NCBI GenBank assembly: GCA_003228095.2 | Contig: QGNM01000005.1 | Location: 1 to 61,203 of the forward strand | Direction: 5' to 3' | Length of the DNA: 61,203 nucleotides | From: Chloroflexota bacterium | GTDB taxonomy: Bacteria; Chloroflexota; Dehalococcoidia; Lucifugimonadales; UBA2962 | In this document: positions 26,376 through 35,204 of the stretch, one piece after another | How the letters are laid out: every line of letters begins with the position of its first letter | Numbering within the stretch: the first letter of the stretch is position 1 | Notes under the pieces: generated by a model | Databases searched by the model: none | What the model was told of the DNA's origin: nothing | The model's input: only the letters and a program-made list of their open reading frames with translations | Made by a program: the position numbers and the translations under genes

Positions 26376-28844
26376 ATGACTAGGCCAGAAAACGATATCC
26401 TAGCCTATAATCAGGCAGGTATAGAAAAAAAGTGGCAAGACAAGTGGCAGGATAGTGGTCTGCACACAGTTAATGATGATGATGAAAGACCTAAGTGGTT
26501 TGAAATGACTATGTGGCCTTATACATCTGGTGACCTTCATATTGGTCATTGGTATGCTATGGCACCGTCTGATACTCACGCTCGCTTTAAAAAAATGCAA
26601 GGTTATAACGTATTACATCCAATGGGATTTGATGCATTTGGGCTCCCTGCTGAAAATGCTGCTATAAAACGCGGCATTCACCCTTATGAATGGACAATGT
26701 CCAATATCGAAAACATGAGGCGCCAATTGAGACGTATGGGAACTATATATGATTGGGATAGAGAGGTTGTGACTTGTAAATCGGAATATTATCGATGGAA
26801 TCAATGGATATTCTTAAAATTTTTAGAAAATGATTTGGCTTATCAAGCGTATGCTCCAGCAAATTGGTGTCCAACTTGTAACACCGTACTAGCAAACGAA
26901 CAAGTTGTAGGGGGTGAATGCGAACGGTGTAGCTCAGAAGTATCTCAAAAAGACCTAAATCAGTGGTTTTTCAGGATCACCAATTACGCTGAAGAACTAC
27001 TTGATCAATCTAAAATTGATTGGCCAAATAAAATCAATATAATGCAGACAAATTGGATCGGTAAGAGTTATGGAACTCATGTTCAATTTGATATATCTTC
27101 TCTGGGTCTTGGAACAACTAAAATAGACACTTTTACGACTAGAGTAGACACTATTTATGGGGTTACCTTTATAGTTATATCACCTGAACATTCACTTGTA
27201 GATCAACTTACGATTTCACAAAAAAAGGAAGAGGTTGATCAATACGTTGTCAATGCAAGAAAACAATCTGAGATAGAACGACTATCAACTGACAAGGAAA
27301 AAACAGGCATATTTACAGGTTCCTATTGTGTTAACCCATTAACTAACGAAAAAATACCAATTTTTGTAGGTGACTACGTGCTTTCTAGTTATGGAACTGG
27401 AATAGTTATGGGTGTTCCTGCTCACGATGAACGTGATTTTAAATTTGCAAAAAAATATGATTTGAATATTAAGACAGTCATAAAAGCAGATAAAGAAGCT
27501 AAGTCGAACCCTAATGTTGCTTATACGGGCGACGGTATATTGGTTAACTCTGGCCCTTATAATGGGTTGACGAGTGAGGTAGCAATAGGCAAGATTTCAG
27601 GCTATCTGGAATCAAAAAACTTAGGAGAAAAATCAGTTCAGTATCGTATGAGAGACTGGTTGATTTCAAGACAGCGTTACTGGGGCACTCCAATTCCTAT
27701 AATTTACTGTAAAGATTGTGGAACAGTTCCTGTACCAGAAAAAGACCTACCAGTGCTATTGCCAGACGATGCTGAATTTAAACCTACAGGAGAATCTCCT
27801 TTAGAATTACATGAGAAGTTTGTTAACGCTGAATGCCCACTATGCAAAAAACCTGGTCGGCGAGAGACAGACACAATGGATACTTTTGTGGACTCCTCTT
27901 GGTATTTTTTACGATATTCTAGTCCTAAATATTTAGAAGGACCTTTCGATCCTATTGCTTTGAAGAAATGGCAATCTGTAGATCAATATACTGGAGGAGC
28001 TGAACACGCAGTAATGCACCTTCTTTATGCCAGGTTTTTCATCAAAGCTTTAAGAGATATAGGTTTATTGGAATTTAATGAACCGTTCCTTAAATTATTC
28101 AACCAAGGCCATATAACTCACTCAGGCTCTCGCATGAGTAAATCTAGAGGCAATGTGGTTTCACCTGACAATTATGTAAATAAAGTTGGAGCCGATGCGG
28201 TCAGATGTTACTTAATGTTTTTAGGGCCGTGGGATCAAGGCGGAGATTGGATTGACACTGGTATTAATGGAATATCGCGATGGTTAAATAGAATTTGGTA
28301 TATATCAACACGAGATGTTAAGAGTGTTGATATATCAAAAGTAGTTGATGAAAAAAACCTTAAATTAAATCAATCGATAAACAAGACATTGAAGAAGGTT
28401 ACAGAAGACCTTCAGAATTTTAAATTCAATACTGCTATTGCTACTTTAATGGAATTTACAAACAACTTAAATGATTTATGGAAAGACAGGCAGGTAGATC
28501 AGAACTTGTGGGAAAGAGCAATTAGAAATCTTCTATTAATGATTGCCCCGTTAGCTCCACATGTAGCGGAAGAATTATGGGAAATCAATGGTTTAAAATT
28601 TTCTATTCATGCTCAGGACTGGCCTACGTGGGATCCGGAATTCATAAAAGAACATAATATTAATTTAGTTGTGCAAGTTAACGGTAAAGTTAGAGATACT
28701 ATTTTAGTGTCTGCAGAAATAACAGAAGGTGCTGCTAAAGAAACAGCCATATCATCAAAAAAGATTGAATTACATATTAAGGGTAAAGAGATTAAGAAAA
28801 TTATTTATGTGACAGGTAAATTAGTTAATATAGTTGCAATTTAA
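26376..28844 (+). CDS. leuS: Leucyl-tRNA synthetase
   Basis: 822 residues, full length for bacterial LeuRS. HIGH motif as HIGH at 55-58 (GDLHIGHW) and KMSKS as RMSKS at 586-590. The zinc-finger Cys pairs (CPTCN, CERC) and the editing domain (TFTTRVDTIYGVTF, the T-rich pocket) are visible. It charges tRNA-Leu. No T-box was seen upstream. ATG start. Confidence 0.97.
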   Translation: MTRPENDILAYNQAGIEKKWQDKWQDSGLHTVNDDDERPKWFEMTMWPYTSGDLHIGHWYAMAPSDTHARFKKMQGYNVLHPMGFDAFGLPAENAAIKRGIHPYEWTMSNIENMRRQLRRMGTIYDWDREVVTCKSEYYRWNQWIFLKFLENDLAYQAYAPANWCPTCNTVLANEQVVGGECERCSSEVSQKDLNQWFFRITNYAEELLDQSKIDWPNKINIMQTNWIGKSYGTHVQFDISSLGLGTTKIDTFTTRVDTIYGVTFIVISPEHSLVDQLTISQKKEEVDQYVVNARKQSEIERLSTDKEKTGIFTGSYCVNPLTNEKIPIFVGDYVLSSYGTGIVMGVPAHDERDFKFAKKYDLNIKTVIKADKEAKSNPNVAYTGDGILVNSGPYNGLTSEVAIGKISGYLESKNLGEKSVQYRMRDWLISRQRYWGTPIPIIYCKDCGTVPVPEKDLPVLLPDDAEFKPTGESPLELHEKFVNAECPLCKKPGRRETDTMDTFVDSSWYFLRYSSPKYLEGPFDPIALKKWQSVDQYTGGAEHAVMHLLYARFFIKALRDIGLLEFNEPFLKLFNQGHITHSGSRMSKSRGNVVSPDNYVNKVGADAVRCYLMFLGPWDQGGDWIDTGINGISRWLNRIWYISTRDVKSVDISKVVDEKNLKLNQSINKTLKKVTEDLQNFKFNTAIATLMEFTNNLNDLWKDRQVDQNLWERAIRNLLLMIAPLAPHVAEELWEINGLKFSIHAQDWPTWDPEFIKEHNINLVVQVNGKVRDTILVSAEITEGAAKETAISSKKIELHIKGKEIKKIIYVTGKLVNIVAI

Positions 28845-28846
28845 AT

Positions 28847-30028
28847 TCAACTGATTACTCGAAATCCATAAGAAATTTCATTTTGATTTCCCTTGCTAAA
28901 CCGGTCTGCTTTCAAAGCGGTGATATCGACAAAATCAGACCTGCCTTTTGTTATTAACTCGGACATACATATCCCTACAGCTGGAGCTAGCTTAAACCCA
29001 TGCCCGGAGAATCCAGTACATATATATAAACCATCAATACCATCTATCTTATCTACTATTGGGTGTGTGTCCGGAGTGGAAGTATAAAGCCCTGCATATC
29101 CGGTAAAGTATTGTCCTTTAGCGATTGCTGGCATCCTTTTCGCCAGCCTTAGCCATACATCTTCTAGGTAATCCATTGAAGGCTTTAGGTTGTATTTGTC
29201 TGGATCGACTACATGTTCACGATTGCCATTTCCAACTAGGGTCATATCATTACCTTCTGGCCTAAAGTAGGTCATATTTGTCATGTCTGCACCGCTAGGA
29301 TGATTTAGGAGTAAATTATTATCTCTCTTAATAAAAAACACTTCATGCCTGGTTGCAGTTAACGGGAGATCTATATTCAGTTTTGATAAAAACTGATTTG
29401 ACCAAGGGCCAGTGGCCATTACGGCAATTTCTGTTTCAAAAGTTTCTTTTTCTGTATGTATTGAAAATACGGTATCGTTTTTAATTCTGATCTCATTTAC
29501 TGGGGCCTTTAATATGATTCTTGCACCATTCTGTTCTGCTTGCTTTGCATAAGCCATAGCTGTGCCAGATGGATCACCGTGCCCACTCTGAGGTTCCCAG
29601 GCAAATACTTCATCATCTGTAAAATGAAATCCTGGGGCAACCTCCCTTGCTTGCTTTAAGTCAATTATGTTGGTGTCAATACCAACTTTTTTCTGTATAG
29701 ACACATTTTTATAAAAGCCTTCTGTAGAGGCTGGACCAGCTATGGCTATAAATCCAGTTTTAATAAATTGAGGCTTTTGTTGTCCAATCAATTCGTCAAA
29801 GTGTAAAAAATACGGGAAGCTTTTCCAAGACAATTCGGCATTTACTTTTGTCGAATAGTGCATTCTAATTAATCCTGAAGATCTTCCTGTCGATCCTGAG
29901 CCAAGAGTGTCACGCTCGAGTAAGACACAATTTTTTAACCCCTGTTTTGTTAAGTTATATAAAATGCTGGCGCCCATAACACCACCACCTATAACTACTG
30001 CATCGACTCTTTCTGTCATTAGTGTCAC
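28847..30028 (-). CDS. FAD-dependent oxidoreductase (DAO/sarcosine-oxidase-like)
   Basis: 393 residues. The N-terminal FAD motif VVIGGGVMGASILYNL and the SSGLIRMHYS region are typical of the DAO superfamily (sarcosine oxidase beta, glycine oxidase, D-amino-acid dehydrogenase). The C-terminal part has TPDTHPIVDKI and GFSGHGFKLAPAVG, as in sarcosine oxidase. It likely oxidises an amino acid or N-methyl amine. Ends 2 nt from the convergent leuS stop. Confidence 0.87.
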   Translation of the reverse strand: MTLMTERVDAVVIGGGVMGASILYNLTKQGLKNCVLLERDTLGSGSTGRSSGLIRMHYSTKVNAELSWKSFPYFLHFDELIGQQKPQFIKTGFIAIAGPASTEGFYKNVSIQKKVGIDTNIIDLKQAREVAPGFHFTDDEVFAWEPQSGHGDPSGTAMAYAKQAEQNGARIILKAPVNEIRIKNDTVFSIHTEKETFETEIAVMATGPWSNQFLSKLNIDLPLTATRHEVFFIKRDNNLLLNHPSGADMTNMTYFRPEGNDMTLVGNGNREHVVDPDKYNLKPSMDYLEDVWLRLAKRMPAIAKGQYFTGYAGLYTSTPDTHPIVDKIDGIDGLYICTGFSGHGFKLAPAVGICMSELITKGRSDFVDITALKADRFSKGNQNEISYGFRVIS

Positions 30029-30142
30029 TTTATCCTGTAATATTTTAAGATCATATAATATGAGAACGATTAGATGCAGTCTTTAAAAACATATTGACCC
30101 TGGGTGTCTAACTAGTTTTTGTTTTGGGAGGATTTAAACACT

Positions 30143-31249
30143 ATGAAACTAAATATTGCTGTTTTGCCAGGAGATGGAGTGGGGCCTGAAGTGATTGCAG
30201 AGGCGGAAAAAGTATTAAATTCAGTCGTTGATCGATTTGGTCATAAGTTGGATGCTAGCATTGGGCTGATTGGTGGATCCGCCATTGACGAAACTGGAAC
30301 TGCTTTACCCGAGAACACATTAAGTATGTGCCGTAGTTCAGATGCCGTTTTGTTTGGGGCAGTTGGTGGCCCAAAATGGGACTCTTTATCTTCTGATATA
30401 AGGCCTGAAGACGGAATATTAACTATACGTAAAGAGTTGGGTCTTTTTGCTAATATCAGGCCAGTTAAAGCTTATAATTCTTTAATTCACTCTAGTCCCC
30501 TTAAAGAAGATCGGTTGTTAGGCGTGGATATGGTGATAGTTCGAGAACTTACTGGAGGATTGTATTTTGCTGAGCCAAAAAAGAGATGGACAGATGGAGC
30601 TGAGAGACAAGCAGTAGATACGCTTTTATATTCTGAAAAAGAGATTGCTCGTATATTAAAAGTAGCATTCGAACTTGCATCGTCAAGGAAATTAAAAGTG
30701 ACGTCTGTTGATAAGTTTAATGTTTTAGAAACTGGGCGACTTTGGAGAGAAATTGCAAATGAAGTGGGCGCTAATTATCCGGACATAGAGTTAGAGCATA
30801 TGTTAGTTGATAATGCCGCGATGCAATTAGTTAGAGCTCCAGCAAATTTTGATGTTATAGTTTCTGAAAATACATTTGGAGACATACTTTCTGATGAAGC
30901 TTCTGTCCTTACTGGTTCTATGGGAATGCTACCATCTGCTAGTTTATCTGGAGCAATTAGTGAATCAGCTACCTCTAGTAAGGCCAGCTTGTATGAGCCA
31001 ATCCATGGTAGCGCACCAGATATTCAGGGCAAGGGTATAGCTAATCCAATTGCTGCGATACTAAGTGTGGCTATGATGCTACGTTATTCGTTTGATCTTA
31101 AGGAGGAAGCTGAAGCAATAGAAATGTCAGTGCAAGAGGTTCTCAATTCAGAATATCGGACCCCTGATTTAGCAACTGATAAGTCCCTTGTGGTTTCAAC
31201 TTCAGAAATGGGCGATAAAATTACAGATAGGATTAATCGACCGTCCTAG
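30143..31249 (+). CDS. leuB: 3-isopropylmalate dehydrogenase
   Basis: 368 residues from ATG 30143, preceded by gggagg; a further TTG at 30119 is in frame but gives a non-family N-terminus. It oxidises and decarboxylates 3-isopropylmalate in leucine synthesis with NAD. Seen: VLPGDGVGPEV, GAVGGPKWD, LRE-type ELTGGLYF, the Lys/Asp site DKFNVLETGRLWR, DNAAMQLV, and GSAPDIQGKGIANP. Other leu genes are not in the window. Confidence 0.94.
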   Translation: MKLNIAVLPGDGVGPEVIAEAEKVLNSVVDRFGHKLDASIGLIGGSAIDETGTALPENTLSMCRSSDAVLFGAVGGPKWDSLSSDIRPEDGILTIRKELGLFANIRPVKAYNSLIHSSPLKEDRLLGVDMVIVRELTGGLYFAEPKKRWTDGAERQAVDTLLYSEKEIARILKVAFELASSRKLKVTSVDKFNVLETGRLWREIANEVGANYPDIELEHMLVDNAAMQLVRAPANFDVIVSENTFGDILSDEASVLTGSMGMLPSASLSGAISESATSSKASLYEPIHGSAPDIQGKGIANPIAAILSVAMMLRYSFDLKEEAEAIEMSVQEVLNSEYRTPDLATDKSLVVSTSEMGDKITDRINRPS

Positions 31250-31256
31250 GAATTAG

Positions 31257-31433
31257 TACGAATCAAGGGAAAAATGGTTTGATGTTGCTTTTTTTGCAGT
31301 AACAACTCAAGTAGTGTTTTGGATTTTATATTCCCAGGCTGAAAATATTGCTGTGAGTATCGGTATAACTGCTGGTGTTTTATATTGGTTGGTTAAACTA
31401 CCCCAAGGTAAACTACAGAGAGACCGGTATTAA
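31257..31433 (+). CDS. Small membrane protein reading frame with no obvious start
   Basis: The frame from 31257 to the TAA at 31431 encodes about 58 residues: KWFDVAFFAVTTQVVFWILY, then a second hydrophobic run SIGITAGVLYWLVKLP and a basic tail. That is a two-helix small membrane protein. The stop overlaps the convergent EVE gene stop by 4 nt, as several real gene pairs here do. The only canonical start is GTG 31314, which would cut the first helix. Either a rare start, a frameshift or a decayed gene. Confidence 0.4.
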   Translation, partial: YESREKWFDVAFFAVTTQVVFWILYSQAENIAVSIGITAGVLYWLVKLPQGKLQRDRY

Positions 31434-31906
31434 TTTAATTTCTGTGGATCCCCTAGGTCTAAGATACAGTCCCACTCCGAATTCGTTACAGGTTGAACAG
31501 ATAGACGTGATAGTTTTACCAGCGCCATATCTTGGAGCATTGGGTGAGCCTTAACATCCTTCAACGTTACAGGATATTTCATCTTGGCTTGAGCCTTTAA
31601 ATCTACCATGAACCATATCGGTTTTTCGGGAGTGCTTTTAGGGGCTGGGTGCTCTGAGTTTGGATCCCATGCAGTGTCATCTGGATACGCCTCTCTTACA
31701 ACAACACTTGTTCCTACAACTTGAGGGGGGACAATCATCGAGTGATAAAAGAGAACTTGGTCGCCAACCTTCATTTTTTTTATATTGTTCCTAGCGGTAT
31801 AGTTTCTTACACCATCCCATTCAGCTGTCATATCTTCCTCTGAAATCAAATCTTCAAATGAATAAGCTGACGGTTCAGATTTAACAAGCCAATAATTTAT
31901 ATTCAT
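31430..31906 (-). CDS. EVE-domain protein
   Basis: 158 residues, one EVE domain (PUA-like). Family features: YWLVKSEPSAYSFEDL at the N-terminus, WDGVRNYTARNNI, GDQVLFYHS and IWFMVDL. EVE domains bind modified bases in nucleic acids; the target here is unknown. ATG start. Isolated on the minus strand with a ~275 bp gap upstream. Confidence 0.92.
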   Translation of the reverse strand: MNINYWLVKSEPSAYSFEDLISEEDMTAEWDGVRNYTARNNIKKMKVGDQVLFYHSMIVPPQVVGTSVVVREAYPDDTAWDPNSEHPAPKSTPEKPIWFMVDLKAQAKMKYPVTLKDVKAHPMLQDMALVKLSRLSVQPVTNSEWDCILDLGDPQKLN

Positions 31907-32181
31907 AGGTGTTACTCATGTTTTCCTGGCAAGAGGCCGTTAATAAAAGATTCTTAATTTTAAAAAAGTTTTCCAGTATTGACGACTGGTAGAATTTACT
32001 CCAAGAGACTTTTAAAGTGATAGTAATGGGGATTTTATTAAATGAAAATAGGTATTATTTATCTAGAATTATTATAAAGTTATATTAAGTATAGTCTTTT
32101 AATCAAATATTTATGGTGGAGATGTTGAAAATCTGCAATGAAGAGATCACAATTGATACAGATAATTGATATAGGTGTTAT
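31907..32181. other. Intergenic stretch, no gene recognised
   Basis: AT-rich region between the divergent EVE gene and the small zinc-type protein. I see no RNA motif and no frame I would call coding. It presumably holds both promoters. Confidence 0.5.
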
Positions 32182-32427
32182 ATGTCAGTAAACATTGATG
32201 GTAAAAACGTAAAACAAGTAAACTCAAAAGATTGTGTTCATTATTGGGTAATCGATTCTCCTAATGGTCCTCAGAGTCAAGGCACGTGTAAGATTTGCGG
32301 TATTGAAAAAGAATTCATGAATTATTTAGAGAGTTCTGCGTGGAGTAGTGGGGATGATAAAAAAAAGAATGACGCTAAATCCAAGAACAATGATAAGGCC
32401 AAACAGCCAACCAAAGCGACTAAATAG
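32182..32427 (+). CDS. Small Cys/His protein with Lys-rich tail
   Basis: 81 residues. The core DCVHYWVIDSPNGPQSQGTC-KIC-GIEKEF has a Cys/His pair then a CxxC knuckle, which could bind zinc. The last ~25 residues are Lys/Asn/Asp-rich and disordered. I recall similar HxW...NGP..G.C..CG..K.F proteins in Chloroflexota and Actinobacteria but know no function. ATG start. Lies 9 nt before the convergent cofE stop. Confidence 0.75.
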   Translation: MSVNIDGKNVKQVNSKDCVHYWVIDSPNGPQSQGTCKICGIEKEFMNYLESSAWSSGDDKKKNDAKSKNNDKAKQPTKATK

Positions 32428-32436
32428 ATAACCGAA

Positions 32437-33204
32437 TTATCTGAACATATCTGTTTTTTCATTCCTTAATATTGAATATGTTCCGAGCTTGTTATCTTGA
32501 TATTGAAATCCTCGGATTATAGCCACAGGAATTTGCAAAGTTTTACCCATAACTAATTCTGCAGCGCTTGCCATTTCGTCTATTATGGCTATTTCGGTTA
32601 CCTTCATGACTCTATCAAAGGTATCTTTATTACCTCTGTAATCCACTGTTGGTTGGATGCCAGCGGAACCAATTGAATAGTTAACATGACCTTCTCTCCA
32701 CGGTCTACCAAACGTATCTGAGATTATTACAGATAACTTTGATAGACCAGTGAGGCGCTGTATTTTAGAAACCAATTTATTTGCTGATAGATCTGGGTTT
32801 TTAGGCAATCGCAGTACGACCTCATCTCCACCGACGTTTGAAGAATCAACTCCAGAATTAGCACAGATAAATCCGTGATGGGTTTCTGTTATAAGTATGC
32901 CTCTATCGTAGTCTATTTTTATTATCTTCCGACTATCTTTAAGAACAACTTCTATAAGCCTTGGATCTCGTCCACTCTTTTGACTGAAAATTTTTGCAAA
33001 TGAGGACGGCTTCACGCCAGATAAGTGCACAAATTGACCTTCTGATTTACTTACAATCTTTTGTGCGATTACGAAAGTGTCATTTTCCTGGATCACACAT
33101 TTTTGATTACTCACGGATCTTATGATTAGTTCTGCGATGTCATCACCAGGTTTAATTTCCGGAATGCCGTTGATTCCTATGATTTCGATATTGTGTTTAT
33201 CCAT
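32437..33204 (-). CDS. cofE: Coenzyme F420-0:L-glutamate ligase
   Basis: 255 residues, the stand-alone (archaeal-type) CofE. It adds gamma-linked glutamates to F420-0 with GTP. Seen: KPGDDIAELI, VIAQKIVSKSEGQ, ETHHGFICANSGVDSSN, VIISDTFGRPWREG and GIQPTVDYRG. This implies F420 chemistry in the organism. CofC/D are not nearby. Confidence 0.93.
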   Translation of the reverse strand: MDKHNIEIIGINGIPEIKPGDDIAELIIRSVSNQKCVIQENDTFVIAQKIVSKSEGQFVHLSGVKPSSFAKIFSQKSGRDPRLIEVVLKDSRKIIKIDYDRGILITETHHGFICANSGVDSSNVGGDEVVLRLPKNPDLSANKLVSKIQRLTGLSKLSVIISDTFGRPWREGHVNYSIGSAGIQPTVDYRGNKDTFDRVMKVTEIAIIDEMASAAELVMGKTLQIPVAIIRGFQYQDNKLGTYSILRNEKTDMFR

Positions 33205-33353
33205 TAATTGATCATTTTAGTAGAATAATTATTTAGTTCTTTAAATAGTAGCTTTAAGTGTAAATTGTTGTTCAATGGCATGCTATACTCATCTACTCAA
33301 ATAGTGAGTTTATATTGCTTTTATCTATTTTATTAATTCCATAAATTGAAACT

Positions 33354-34256
33354 ATGATTAACGAACCTTTACTTAGAAGTTTACTATTTATACCAGGAAA
33401 CCAACCGAAAATGCTGGCAAAGGCTTTTTCAGTATACCCAGATGCTTTTGTATTAGATTTAGAAGATTCTGTTCCAATTTCAGAAAAGAAAAACGCCAGA
33501 GAAATAGTTATGGAGCACATTCATAAGATAAGGAAAACTGACATTCTTATTATTCCACGGGTGAATTCCTTGTCGACTGAGTTTATAGATGATGATTTAA
33601 GTGCTGTTGTAGGACCGGAAATCTGGGGTATTTCGGTAGGCAAGATTAGCTCTCCCGAAGATTTGATAGTCTTAGATCAAAAGATTTCAAAATTGGAAAA
33701 AAAATGTGGGATTGAAGTGGGTAAGATTAGATTGTTGGCTTGGTTAGAAACGGTATCAGGAATTGTCAATTCACATCAAATTTGTCAAAGTAATGACCGG
33801 CTAGCTGCAGTTTGTTTTGGTGCAGAAGATTACACGAATGACATGGAAATACCTCGGCATACGACCTCCTTGCTTGTGGATAATCCCTCGCTGGCATACC
33901 CTAGAACTGTTATTCCAATACATTCGAAAGCGGCTGGTATCTTTGCATTGGATAGTCCATATTTTGGATATAAAGATGAAACAGGATTGATAAATGATTG
34001 TCAAAATGCGAAGCAATATGGATTTCAAGGCAAATTTGCTATACATCCTGGGCAGATTGATACGATAAATAAAATCTTTTCACCGTCGAAAGAAGAATAT
34101 GACAAAGCATTACAAGAAATTAATGCGTTTAAAATAAGTGAAGCTATGGGCAGAGGATCAACTTCTTTACAAAACCAAGTTATAGATGTACCTGTGGTAG
34201 AAAGAGCGCTCAAGTTAGTGAAGAAATACGAGTCTGTTTTTGGACAAGGGGAATAG
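33354..34256 (+). CDS. HpcH/HpaI aldolase / CitE-like lyase
   Basis: 300 residues, TIM-barrel lyase of the CitE family. Seen: RSLLFIPGNQPKMLAKA, DAFVLDLEDSVP, the metal-binding Glu region RLLAWLETVSGIV and FGAEDYTNDM, and FAIHPGQ. Family members cleave or form C-C bonds on CoA esters such as malyl-, citramalyl- or citryl-CoA. The substrate is unknown. folB starts 1 nt after its stop. Confidence 0.88.
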   Translation: MINEPLLRSLLFIPGNQPKMLAKAFSVYPDAFVLDLEDSVPISEKKNAREIVMEHIHKIRKTDILIIPRVNSLSTEFIDDDLSAVVGPEIWGISVGKISSPEDLIVLDQKISKLEKKCGIEVGKIRLLAWLETVSGIVNSHQICQSNDRLAAVCFGAEDYTNDMEIPRHTTSLLVDNPSLAYPRTVIPIHSKAAGIFALDSPYFGYKDETGLINDCQNAKQYGFQGKFAIHPGQIDTINKIFSPSKEEYDKALQEINAFKISEAMGRGSTSLQNQVIDVPVVERALKLVKKYESVFGQGE

Positions 34257-34257
34257 C

Positions 34258-34623
34258 ATGTCAGAAGATCGAATTCAGGTAAAGGGGATGAAGTTTTTTG
34301 GACATCATGGTGTCACTGAAGAAGAACAATCTATTGGGCAAAGAATTGAGGTAGATGTTGAAGTAGAGGTTGATTTAAAGCATGCAGGGAAGGTTGATGA
34401 CCCTAATTTAACTGTAGATTACACTTTAATTTATCAGTTGACTAAAGAGGTTGTAGAAGGCAAATCAGTCAAATTAATAGAGACACTAGCAGAATCAATT
34501 GCTGGTCAATTGATAGGTAAATTAAAGGTGGATTCAGTATGGGTAAAAGTTACAAAGCCGAACCCTCCAATTGATAACAGTGTAATAGGATATGTGGCAA
34601 TTGAAATACAGAGGGACAAATAG
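34258..34623 (+). CDS. folB: Dihydroneopterin aldolase
   Basis: 121 residues from ATG 34258, chosen because of the aagggga site and the family N-terminus. T-fold enzyme of folate synthesis that cleaves dihydroneopterin. Seen: KFFGHHGVTEEEQ with the active-site region, VDYTLIYQL, and the C-terminal KPNPPI with pterin contacts. Coupled to the upstream lyase gene. Confidence 0.9.
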   Translation: MSEDRIQVKGMKFFGHHGVTEEEQSIGQRIEVDVEVEVDLKHAGKVDDPNLTVDYTLIYQLTKEVVEGKSVKLIETLAESIAGQLIGKLKVDSVWVKVTKPNPPIDNSVIGYVAIEIQRDK

Positions 34624-34667
34624 TATTTATCCAGCGTGTTTAGTTGATCAAGATAAGGAGCATTGTA

Positions 34668-34850
34668 ATGCCGATAGTAAAAATTGAAATGTGGGATGGC
34701 CGTACCTCTAAGCAAAAGGCTCAGTTGGCTAAAGAAATAACTGACTCATTTGAGAGATTAGGGACTGATCGAGACGCTACCATAGTGGTGTTCAATGATG
34801 TTTCAAAGGATAATTGGGCTCAAGGAGGAACATTAGCTTCTGAGTCATAA
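34668..34850 (+). CDS. 4-oxalocrotonate tautomerase-family protein
   Basis: 60 residues from ATG 34668 with an aaggag site. After Met removal the N-terminus is Pro (PIVKIEMWDG), the catalytic base of the tautomerase superfamily. The rest (RTSKQKAQLAKEIT) fits the 4-OT beta-alpha-beta unit. The substrate is unknown. It lies just upstream of the trp promoter. Confidence 0.85.
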   Translation: MPIVKIEMWDGRTSKQKAQLAKEITDSFERLGTDRDATIVVFNDVSKDNWAQGGTLASES

Positions 34851-34856
34851 ATCTAA

Positions 34857-34886
34857 TTGACCATAACGGATTAAGCAGTCTATACT
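34857..34886 (+). promoter_or_regulatory. Sigma-70-type promoter for the trpS-trp operon
   Basis: -35 ttgacc at 34857-34862 and -10 tatact at 34881-34886 with an 18-nt spacer. The predicted start near 34893 is just before the T-box leader. Confidence 0.6.
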
Positions 34887-34910
34887 GGTTCGTATAAGAA
34901 TAAATTAAAA

Positions 34911-35180
34911 GCTATGAACAGGATTAGTAAAACCTGAAATTGACCAAGAGAGCCGGATAAGCTGCGAACCGGCGTCAACAGCAAGGATTGAATGGACCTG
35001 GGAGCTGCCTCCTGAACACAGATGTAAATTATCATCTTTAAGAGTAGGGCAAGGCCGGAATTGGCACCGTTAATAAAGCCTAGGACATCAAAATGTCTGT
35101 AATAAGAGCCTTAAGTTGAATTAAGGAAATAGGGTGGCACCACGGAATTACAACCCGTCCCTTCTGGGATGGGTTTTTTT
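34911..35180 (+). promoter_or_regulatory. Tryptophan T-box riboswitch upstream of trpS
   Basis: A class-I T-box leader that senses uncharged tRNA and controls termination. Stem I base cagg (34919-34922) pairs with cctg (34997-35000), closing an internal loop with attagta on one side and the specifier TGG (34993-34995) on the other. The AG-bulge/terminal loop region is agagagccgg...ccggc. The T-box proper agggtggcaccacgg is at 35131-35145; its TGGC bulge pairs with GCCA of tRNA-Trp. A terminator follows. The specifier and the downstream genes agree on Trp. Confidence 0.95.
35152..35180 (+). terminator. Intrinsic terminator of the T-box
   Basis: aacccgtccc pairs with gggatgggtt around a ttct loop (10 bp, one G-U), followed by a T-run. 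The 5' arm follows the T-box bulge sequence, as expected for the competing antiterminator. Confidence 0.93.
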
Positions 35181-35204
35181 AATTACAGAATAAGGATACA
35201 CATA

